A stretch of 5,309 bases of DNA, from assembly GCA_013314865.1 (NCBI GenBank), contig JABUEV010000201.1:1-5309 (forward strand), read 5' to 3'. Shown piece after piece: positions 1 to 4,486 of the stretch (positions within the stretch are counted from its first letter, which is position 1; each line of letters starts with the position of its first letter). This stretch comes from Bacteroidales bacterium. GTDB taxonomy: Bacteria > Bacteroidota > Bacteroidia > Bacteroidales > VadinHA17. Below the pieces are notes generated by a model, which did no database searches, was not told the DNA's origin, and saw only the letters and a program-made list of their open reading frames with translations. The translations under genes and the position numbers were made by a program.

Positions 1-470
1 CGCTGGTCGAGTCTGATACGGCATGGTACAACCTGAAAAGTCCGGGTTACAGCTGGTACGGTAATCACAGAGCTTTTTTCATGATTAATCGTTACGGGGT
101 ATTGTATAACTGGTATACAGTTAAAACCGGCAGGCTTTGTCCGGCAGGCTGGCATATCCCGGATACGGATGAATGGTACACTTTGCTGGAGTATCTTGGT
201 TATAACGAAGCAGGAGGCAAACTGAAAGCGACAGGTACACATGACTGGCTTACTCCTAATACCGGAGCTACAAACGAAACAGGTTTTATTGCCCTTCCCG
301 GCGGCTTCCGCAATGCTTATTACAATGATTTTCAGAGATTCAGATCTGCCGGCTATTTCTGGCACTCAAACATCTCTGATGCTATGCGGCTGAACTACAA
401 TTCATCAGATGTTACCCATACATCACTTCAGAGGAACGACGGAGCTTCAGTAAGGTGCGTGAAGGATTAA
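1..470 (+). CDS. FISUMP-domain (Fibrobacter succinogenes major paralogous domain) protein, C-terminal part; 5' end outside window
   Basis: The reading frame is open from base 3 to the TAA at 468-470, giving 155 visible residues. The hallmarks of the FISUMP family appear in order: SPGYSWYGN, YGVLYNWYTV, the LCPAGWHIPDTDEWYTLLEYLG block, GGKLKATGTHDW, NTGATNETGFIALPGGFRN, GYFWHSN and the terminal SVRCVKD. ATG 81 lies inside the conserved domain and is not a plausible start. This domain is known from Bacteroidota and Fibrobacterota extracellular or cell-surface proteins, often next to Ig-like or lipoprotein N-termini; its biochemical function is not established. The missing N-terminus would carry any signal peptide. 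SVRCVKD followed directly by a stop is the usual family ending, so the C-terminus is intact. The downstream gene is convergent, and a repeat-rich spacer separates the two. Confidence 0.9.
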   Translation, partial: LVESDTAWYNLKSPGYSWYGNHRAFFMINRYGVLYNWYTVKTGRLCPAGWHIPDTDEWYTLLEYLGYNEAGGKLKATGTHDWLTPNTGATNETGFIALPGGFRNAYYNDFQRFRSAGYFWHSNISDAMRLNYNSSDVTHTSLQRNDGASVRCVKD

Positions 471-481
471 AGTTTAAAGGC

Positions 482-625
482 TGACGGTTGAAAAGTTGAA
501 TGGTTTTAAGCTTAAAGATTGGCTTCTCCAAGCTTTACCTACAAAATAACGGGGCCGATTCAAAAATTTAATAATACCACGATTCAAAACCAACAGACCA
601 GTAGACCAGTAGACCAGTAGACTAC
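482..625 (+). repeat. Octamer-phased composite repeat module, copy 1 (degenerate middle)
   Basis: Reading in 8-base steps from 482, the first units are TGACGGTT, GAAAAGTT and GAATGGTT. Six degenerate octamers follow (506-553). Units ending in GATTC come at 554-561 and 578-585, and AGACCAG units start at 594. All three motif types fall on one 8-bp register although unique sequence separates them. TTGAAT at 496-501 can pair with ATTCAA at 558-563 or 582-587. The module begins 11 bases after the FISUMP stop, on its strand, so it would lie in the 3' untranslated region of that gene. The role is unknown. Confidence 0.6.
594..625 (+). repeat. 8-bp tandem array (AGACCAGT), last block of module copy 1
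   Basis: Three successive AGACCAGT octamers plus the partial unit AGAC occupy 595-622. The array ends in the palindrome CAGTAGACTACTG (615-627). The 28 bases at 595-622 are the exact reverse complement of 1999-2026. The array ends about 20 bases before the stop codon of the convergent minus-strand gene at 644. There are no spacers between units, so this is a simple tandem repeat and not a CRISPR array. Confidence 0.85.
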
Positions 626-643
626 TGACTAAAAAACTAATAA

Positions 644-1855
644 CTACCTTCCAATATTTCCTAACTTGTTAAGGACTTGTTCAACGAGACTCCTGACAGT
701 ATCAATATGAACTCCAGATTTTTTTGCATAGGATTCAACATCAGGCTTGATGCCTGCATTAAAGTCATTCATTATCAGGTCCATCAGGGCATTAAGCTTG
801 CCGAGCTTTTCTTTATTCTCCGGAGTCTCCTCTTTGGAAAACAGATGTTCATATTCAAGAAGATCAATCTTTCTTCCAAGGATTTCCGATGCTGTTGCAA
901 CCATCGATGGATTGACCCTGATGAAAGGATCTGGAGAAATATTATAACCGTATAATCTGAACTTCTTTACAAGAGCGTCAAAACCTTTTTCAGTCATTGC
1001 CGAGAGGAATAGTATCTTTATTTCTTCATCATAAAAGGCCTGTGCAAAGTGCGGGTGGCTTATCCATCTCTTCAGCGAAAGTTTGTACACGCCTTTGTTA
1101 TATTCTGTTCTGAAACTTTCAGCAAGGCTTTTAGTATCCATTTTTTCAATGTCGTATGCGGCAAGCAGGTGAACAATCTGATCTTTTCCGCTGGCAAGCA
1201 CCGGATTGGTTGCTCCGGAGGTAAGCATCATGTAAGGAATGGGATTGTTTTCCACATCCGACAGCAGGTCTTCTTCGTCTTCAATGGAAGAGTTCAGTTC
1301 GGTGGCAAAGAAGAAGATATCGTCAGGTTCGAAAGACTGGTAGGCTCCAATTGGGCCGAAACTCTGCCAGCATGATCCGTTGAATGAGATAAGGTTAAAC
1401 CAGAGAATTGCCCTGAGAGATTCAAGTGTTCTTGTTGTTCCAGGTGAAAACAAAAGAAAATCATTCCCTCTGAAAACATCAGTCATGATATAGAAATCCT
1501 TGTAAGGGTTTTCTTTTATGAAACTGAAACTGAATTTCCAGGGATTTTCAGACTGGTATTTAAGATATTCCAGTGCTTCATTGCCAAGGTTTTTTATTTC
1601 AGTATGATTCAGGAACTTTTTAATTGATCCGTCATATTTAAAAATATTATGTGCGATATACTGTGCCTTAAGACGGTTTTCCCATTCTTTGGGAAACTGC
1701 CGTGTGATATGCTTGTAAGCTGCAAATTTCACGTTCATTTCCAGTTCCAGCTTGTTTCTCCGGGCAGCATAGTTAATCAGGAATTCATCAATTACTGAAG
1801 AAGAAATTTCACTGCTTCTGTCGCATATGGAGATAATTTGTTCGTAATCTTTCAT
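644..1855 (-). CDS. Hypothetical protein, 403 aa, with possible C-terminal helix-turn-helix
   Basis: I do not recognise this protein. The frame could extend to a TTG at 1910-1912 (422 aa), but those 19 extra residues (including LHNLHNLNNL) are the translation of a 9-bp tandem repeat, so I take the first ATG, at 1853-1855 (MKDYEQ). No signal peptide or membrane segment is evident, suggesting a cytoplasmic protein. In the ATG numbering, residues 1-110 are charged and look helical. Residues 133-172 form an aromatic-rich core (LLFSPGTTRTLESLRAILWF, then NGSCWQSFGP). An acidic stretch follows at about 191-204 (EDEEDLLSDVE). Residues 372-399 (DVESYAKKSG, then VHIDTVRSLVEQVL) resemble a helix-turn-helix, which is only an impression. 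The TAG stop at 644 faces the 482-625 repeat module. The upstream side carries two different repeat arrays, and I find no convincing promoter there. Confidence 0.75.
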   Translation of the reverse strand: MKDYEQIISICDRSSEISSSVIDEFLINYAARRNKLELEMNVKFAAYKHITRQFPKEWENRLKAQYIAHNIFKYDGSIKKFLNHTEIKNLGNEALEYLKYQSENPWKFSFSFIKENPYKDFYIMTDVFRGNDFLLFSPGTTRTLESLRAILWFNLISFNGSCWQSFGPIGAYQSFEPDDIFFFATELNSSIEDEEDLLSDVENNPIPYMMLTSGATNPVLASGKDQIVHLLAAYDIEKMDTKSLAESFRTEYNKGVYKLSLKRWISHPHFAQAFYDEEIKILFLSAMTEKGFDALVKKFRLYGYNISPDPFIRVNPSMVATASEILGRKIDLLEYEHLFSKEETPENKEKLGKLNALMDLIMNDFNAGIKPDVESYAKKSGVHIDTVRSLVEQVLNKLGNIGR

Positions 1856-1870
1856 TAAAGAAGGAAGGTT

Positions 1871-1924
1871 GTTTAAGTTGTGCAAGTTATGCAAGTTAGT
1901 TAAGATATCCAAGTTATGTTGAGT
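1871..1924 (-). repeat. 9-bp tandem repeat just upstream of the 403-aa gene
   Basis: On the plus strand six consecutive 9-mers vary around ATGCAAGTT: GTTTAAGTT, GTGCAAGTT, ATGCAAGTT, AGTTAAGAT, ATCCAAGTT and ATGTTGAGT. On the minus strand this reads as an AACTTGCAT-type repeat ending about 15 bases before the ATG at 1855. Because 9 bp is three codons, the repeat stays open in the gene's frame and yields the artefactual peptide NLHNLHNLNNL. Copy-number change here would not shift the frame, so if it has an effect it would be on the leader or on spacing, not frameshift phase variation. Confidence 0.7.
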
Positions 1925-1963
1925 ACTTCGAAGCAGGACGGAATCCGGATTGAAGCTTAAGAA

Positions 1964-2033
1964 CTTGTCTGCTGGTCTTCTTGTCTGCTGGTCTTCTTGT
2001 CTACTGGTCTACTGGTCTACTGGTCTACTGGTC
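1964..2033 (-). repeat. Composite 16-bp and 8-bp tandem array (AGACCAG type), minus strand
   Basis: On the plus strand there are two full copies of a 16-mer, CTTGTCTGCTGGTCTT (1964-1979 and 1980-1995), then the start of a third. Four copies of CTACTGGT follow (2001-2032). The reverse complement is the same AGACCAGT family as 594-625 and 3670-3709. The 16-mer is a diverged pair of octamers, so the whole array keeps an 8-bp step. It lies about 40 bases downstream of the methyltransferase stop at 2075 on that gene's strand, and upstream of the 403-aa gene. Confidence 0.85.
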
Positions 2034-2074
2034 GGGTGGCCAAGAAGTGCTTACTATAAGAGGTCTTTGATCGG

Positions 2075-2632
2075 TTATTCTTTGATAAGAATCATTGATA
2101 TTCCGTTTTTTACCGGTTTTTCGCCGGTGAGTTTCAGTCCGGATTCCTGTGCAAGGATAAGCGATTTCTCAAAATCAGATTGTTTAACATGCCATTTTGG
2201 TTCTGAAAAGAGTATTTTGCCTCCTTTTTTAAGCATCGATTCAAGGTCGGTAAAAAGTTGTTTCTTATCCTCCACTTCATGAACGACATTGAAAAGAAGG
2301 ATAAAATCAAGTTGTCCTTTAAAATCTGCGGGATTATAGTTTTTATTTACCAGAAGAAGCTTAACTATATTATCAACATTAAATCTGACTGCTCTTTTTT
2401 CGAGCTTTTCGATCATTTTAGCCTGGATATCGACACAATAGACAATACCTTCAGGTCCTGTCATTCTGGCCAGGGGGATGCTGAAATAGCCCATGGCACA
2501 GCCATAGTCCATCACTTTCATTCCCTTTTTTACGTACGGTCGCAGAATCTTCTCAGGGTCATGCTGTAGTTTACGGACAGGCAGAAGGAAGGTATAGGCG
2601 ACCCATACAGGGCATAAACGTTGCTTTTCCAT
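2075..2632 (-). CDS. Class I SAM-dependent methyltransferase, 185 aa
   Basis: The protein has a Rossmann-type methyltransferase fold. Motif I is VMDYGCAMG at residues 40-48 (D-x-G-C-x-x-G, the SAM-binding loop). The acidic D68 at the end of strand 2 (VYCVDIQ) should bind the ribose. Motif IV is DFILLFNVVHEV at 109-120, and post-motif LKKGGKILFSEP lies at 134-145. The N-terminus CPVWVAYTFLLPVRKLQHDP, followed by EKILRPYV, resembles a subgroup of small bacterial methyltransferases that begin with a Cys-Pro and a DPEKIL segment; their substrate is not known to me. The frame extends six codons further to a TTG at 2650, but the ATG at 2630-2632 precedes the conserved start and is preferred. It is transcribed away from the 2832 gene. 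The next gene on this strand is 219 bases away across a repeat array, so co-transcription is uncertain. Confidence 0.88.
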   Translation of the reverse strand: MEKQRLCPVWVAYTFLLPVRKLQHDPEKILRPYVKKGMKVMDYGCAMGYFSIPLARMTGPEGIVYCVDIQAKMIEKLEKRAVRFNVDNIVKLLLVNKNYNPADFKGQLDFILLFNVVHEVEDKKQLFTDLESMLKKGGKILFSEPKWHVKQSDFEKSLILAQESGLKLTGEKPVKNGISMILIKE

Positions 2633-2831
2633 AGTTAAAATATTAAGCAAGTCAAATTTACGTCATTTGTGTCATAATCATGGTGTTTTTTTGCTTTTAA
2701 AGTTTTCTTAACTTTAAAATGAATTAGTCCATATCTGCTGAAGAAACTTAATTTGCTAATAAAAGTTTGTTAGCATATTCAGTTATATGACGATTCATTA
2801 ACTGCAAAGTGAAAAATAAATACTTTAACAC
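2633..2831. other. Divergent intergenic region
   Basis: This AT-rich spacer separates the start of the minus-strand methyltransferase from the start of the plus-strand 178-aa gene, so it must hold promoters for both. Only the minus-strand candidate at 2653-2660 stands out. On the plus strand AAAGTTTG at 2762-2769 is one base short of TAnnTTTG and has no supporting -33 element. No small open reading frame, RNA gene or strong hairpin is seen. Confidence 0.5.
2653..2660 (-). promoter_or_regulatory. Candidate Bacteroidota -7 promoter element (TAAATTTG) for the 2632 methyltransferase
   Basis: The minus strand reads TAAATTTG, an exact match to the TAnnTTTG -7 element of the Bacteroidota primary sigma factor. 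It would place transcription start about 5-10 bases downstream and leave a short leader before the ATG at 2632. No clear TTTG -33 element sits 17-23 bases upstream, so the call is tentative. Confidence 0.4.
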
Positions 2832-3368
2832 ATGGAATGTTATAGATCAGAAGAATTCTTAAATGTCCTCAGTAAATGCGGATGTGAAGATGAAGTCAGA
2901 GCAGATGTTCTGAAGTTCATAGAAAAAATATATCGGCCAGAAATTGTGGTCGGACTTGCTAATCATTACGTTGCGCTAGAAATACCTGATGAAAAGGATA
3001 ACCGCATGGTAAAAAATACCCGTTATTTTAAGCTGGTTATAAGATACGAAAAGACTGATTCAGATGAATCCCCTGGTGCCGGTCCTGAATTCAGTTTCAG
3101 TTATCAGGCTGCGATAGAGTTGGCAAAAGAGGATTTTGAGAAACGAAAAGCATTGAATGACAGTGGCAGGATCAGGTATGTAAATCCTGTGGAGATGCGC
3201 GACGGGACTAGAGTGATTAATCTGGGCTGTACTGAGGCTGGCGAGAGCTGGCTTCAGGCTGGCAGACTGCAGGAGCTTGCTGATGCCGGCGACAAGGAAG
3301 CTGCTAGAAAGCTGTTCATTATGGAGAACTCTCTGATGTTTTATCTGGAAAATGAGGAGGAAAATTAA
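2832..3368 (+). CDS. Hypothetical acidic protein, 178 aa
   Basis: I do not recognise the family. The ATG at 2832 is the first good start in the frame, and the preceding sequence (AATACTTTAACAC) has no Shine-Dalgarno, as is usual in Bacteroidota. There is no signal peptide or membrane segment, so the protein is probably cytoplasmic. Residues 1-45 contain three cysteines (C3, C16, C18) and predicted helices. The middle alternates likely strands (ALEIPDEK, YFKLVIRYEK, EFSFSYQ). The C-terminal third is helical and acidic (AGRLQELADAGDKEAARKLF), faintly like one Sel1 or TPR helix pair but too little for a call. It ends ENEEEN. Gene boundaries are supported by a long open frame with plausible composition and by divergent and convergent neighbours. 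No function is proposed. Confidence 0.75.
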   Translation: MECYRSEEFLNVLSKCGCEDEVRADVLKFIEKIYRPEIVVGLANHYVALEIPDEKDNRMVKNTRYFKLVIRYEKTDSDESPGAGPEFSFSYQAAIELAKEDFEKRKALNDSGRIRYVNPVEMRDGTRVINLGCTEAGESWLQAGRLQELADAGDKEAARKLFIMENSLMFYLENEEEN

Positions 3369-3533
3369 CCCTCAGATTAACTGATTGAAATAAACTTAGC
3401 GTAGATTCAACCAGATCTCTTAATTACATATAGTTTACTATTTTTTCTCTTCTATTCAGCGTTCTCAGTCTCTCCTGGCTGATTCTCCAATATCCCCGCC
3501 CTGATTCATCAACAATATTTCATACCTAAGTTT
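3369..3533. other. Intergenic, nothing recognised
   Basis: This is the 165 bases after the 178-aa gene and before the octamer array. It is AT-rich with a pyrimidine-rich stretch around 3440-3500. I see no open reading frame, hairpin with a T-run, or repeat in it. Confidence 0.5.
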
Positions 3534-3629
3534 GAAGAGATTAGTGGTTGAAGAGTTTAATTGTTGAATGGTTGAAAAGTTTAGAGGTTGAATGGTTGAA
3601 GGGTTTATAGGTTGAATGGTTGAAAGGAT
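3534..3629 (+). repeat. Octamer array block A (GAATGGTT type, 24-bp higher-order unit)
   Basis: Twelve octamers follow without a gap. Ten of them end in GTT; the first and last end in GAT. Three full 24-base units of pattern GAARRGTTTAnnnGTTGAATGGTT occupy 3550-3573, 3574-3597 and 3598-3621, so each higher-order unit is three octamers. A shortened unit (3534-3549) precedes them and a broken one follows. It lies on the strand of the upstream 178-aa gene, about 165 bases after that gene's stop. Confidence 0.85.
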
Positions 3630-3661
3630 TTCAATTCAAAGATTCAAATATTCAATAATTC
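3630..3661 (+). repeat. Octamer array block B (units ending ATTC)
   Basis: Four octamers (TTCAATTC, AAAGATTC, AAATATTC, AATAATTC) continue the same 8-bp register from block A with no added or missing base. ATTCAA in this block is the reverse complement of the TTGAAT in block A. At the junction TTGAAA (3620-3625) and TTTCAA (3629-3634) form a perfect stem with a three-base GGA loop, so a transcript could fold back here. Confidence 0.75.
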
Positions 3662-3669
3662 CGGAATCC

Positions 3670-3709
3670 AGGACCAGAAGACCATAAGACCAAAAGACCA
3701 GAAGACTGT
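3670..3709 (+). repeat. Octamer array block C (AAGACCAG type)
   Basis: Five octamers, AGGACCAG, AAGACCAT, AAGACCAA, AAGACCAG and AAGACTGT, run in the same register as blocks A and B. One bridging octamer, CGGAATCC (3662-3669), separates block B from C. The family is the same as at 594-625 and, on the other strand, 1964-2033. Confidence 0.8.
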
Positions 3710-3718
3710 ATTATTGCC

Positions 3719-3740
3719 CTGACAAACGCAGTTTCGTCAG
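3719..3740. terminator. Hairpin between convergent genes, possible terminator
   Basis: CTGACAAAC pairs with GTTT-C-GTCAG: nine base pairs with one bulged C and a three-base GCA loop. On the plus strand it is followed by GCGGGTTTTAACTTTT, which is T-rich but has no clean T-run. It lies between the stops at 3368 (+) and 3792 (-) and could serve either. It also interrupts the 8-bp register of the surrounding AGACC-type repeats. Confidence 0.4.
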
Positions 3741-3762
3741 CGGGTTTTAACTTTTGCTTCAA

Positions 3763-3786
3763 CAAGACTGCAAGACTGCACGACCA
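3763..3786 (+). repeat. Short 8-bp repeat (CAAGACTG) at the nitroreductase stop
   Basis: CAAGACTG occurs twice in tandem (3763-3770 and 3771-3778), followed by CACGACCA. This is a diverged continuation of the AAGACC family after the 3719-3740 hairpin, out of register with block C. It ends within 6 bases of the stop codon of the minus-strand nitroreductase gene. Confidence 0.6.
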
Positions 3787-3791
3787 ATAAA

Positions 3792-4361
3792 CTACCTTAC
3801 AAACTTTACTACCTCCTCCATCGGCTTCCTTGGGGTGGCACCTGAAGCGGCATCCGGACTGGCGTCAATATTACCTACACGTAGTATAATCACAGGCTTG
3901 AAACCTGAAGGCACCTGAAGCTTTTCTGTGTTGTTCCGTGCAGCAGAAACGGGACCACCGTAAAGACGCGCTCCGAGACCGAGAGAGGTCGCGGCTATAA
4001 ACATGTTCTCGGCTGCAAGTCCGCAATCAAAATCAGGCGTGCCTCCCGACTCATTCTCTTTGCCCGAAATCACAATAAGCACATTGCCGTCTGTTATATT
4101 GGGCATTATCTCCTGCATAAGCTCCTTATTCAGTACCACAGAAAAATGCCATGGCTGATTGTTCCTGGCACTCGGAGCCTTCATGCCGCATTTGAGGATC
4201 AGATCTATCTGTTGTTCTGTGACAGGAGTGCTGGTGAAATTCCTCGGCGAATATGCTGAAAGAAGCTTTTCAACTACCGGATTGCCGTCAGACTGAGCTG
4301 ATAAAAACTGACCTGAAAACATACAAATCGCAAAAACAAGGAATAATGATCTGACTTTCAT
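3792..4361 (-). CDS. Nitroreductase-family flavoprotein with signal peptide, 189 aa
   Basis: The nitroreductase family uses FMN to reduce nitro groups, quinones and related substrates with NAD(P)H. The core motifs are present: R40 in SPRNF (the usual FMN-phosphate arginine), APSARNNQPWHF at 62-73, the helix DCGLAAENMFIAATSLGLG at 112-130 followed by ARLYGGP, a GFKPVIILRVG strand at 153-163, and a late R178-K-P. At 189 residues it is a short family member. Unusually, residues 1-23 (MKVRSLFLVFAICMFSGQF, then LSAQ) form a Sec-type signal peptide with a likely cut after AQ. C13 is not in a lipobox, so a periplasmic protein is expected. The substrate cannot be told. The ATG at 4361 is required for the signal peptide. 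The gene is divergent from the 4487 methyltransferase. Confidence 0.9.
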   Translation of the reverse strand: MKVRSLFLVFAICMFSGQFLSAQSDGNPVVEKLLSAYSPRNFTSTPVTEQQIDLILKCGMKAPSARNNQPWHFSVVLNKELMQEIMPNITDGNVLIVISGKENESGGTPDFDCGLAAENMFIAATSLGLGARLYGGPVSAARNNTEKLQVPSGFKPVIILRVGNIDASPDAASGATPRKPMEEVVKFVR

Positions 4362-4397
4362 AATTAAATGTTTTAAATTGAATGAATATTTCTGCCT

Positions 4398-4405
4398 TAA
4401 ATATA
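4398..4405 (-). promoter_or_regulatory. Weak candidate -7 element (TATATTTA) for the nitroreductase gene
   Basis: The minus strand reads TATATTTA, one base off TAnnTTTG, 36 bases before the ATG at 4361. A similar plus-strand near-match, TAACTTTA at 4419-4426, could serve the divergent methyltransferase gene. Neither has a recognisable -33 element. Confidence 0.25.
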
Positions 4406-4486
4406 GTTTAAAATCTTATAACTTTAATCGGGAAGAAAATTGACCTCCGGACTGAAAAATAAGCCTGAGATAAACAACACTCTGAA

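Noticed and set aside
81..83. ATG as the start of the FISUMP gene
   Set aside because: The frame is open to base 3 and the upstream residues (SPGYSWYGN) belong to the FISUMP domain, so the true start lies before the window.
508..535. AAGCTT...AAGCTT hairpin as a terminator for the FISUMP gene
   Set aside because: The stem is only 6 bp around a 16-base loop and is followed by TACCTACAAAA with no T-run.
594..625. CRISPR-like array (also 1964-2033 and 3534-3709)
   Set aside because: Units are 8 to 24 bp and directly adjacent, with no unique spacers, no 25-40 bp direct repeats and no cas genes nearby.
677..1375. Several plus-strand open frames inside the 644-1855 gene
   Set aside because: They are antisense to a longer, well-composed coding frame and show no family features. 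The same holds for the minus-strand frame at 1294-1479.
1910..1912. TTG start giving a 422-aa version of the 644 gene
   Set aside because: The extra 19 residues are translated 9-bp repeat, and a normal ATG follows at 1853-1855.
595..2026. Insertion sequence or integrative element bounded by the 28-nt inverted repeat
   Set aside because: The enclosed protein has no transposase or recombinase motifs, I see no target-site duplication, and the repeat belongs to a family present elsewhere in the window.
1950..2282. Plus-strand open frame of 110 aa with a hydrophobic-looking start
   Set aside because: Its first third is the translation of the CTACTGGT repeats and the rest is antisense to the methyltransferase gene.
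2258..2569. Plus-strand open frame of 103 aa
   Set aside because: It is antisense to the methyltransferase whose SAM-binding motifs are clear.
2648..2650. TTG start giving a 191-aa version of the minus-strand methyltransferase
   Set aside because: It adds only six residues, and the ATG at 2630-2632 directly precedes the conserved-looking N-terminus. The TTG also lies at the expected transcription start of the TAAATTTG element.
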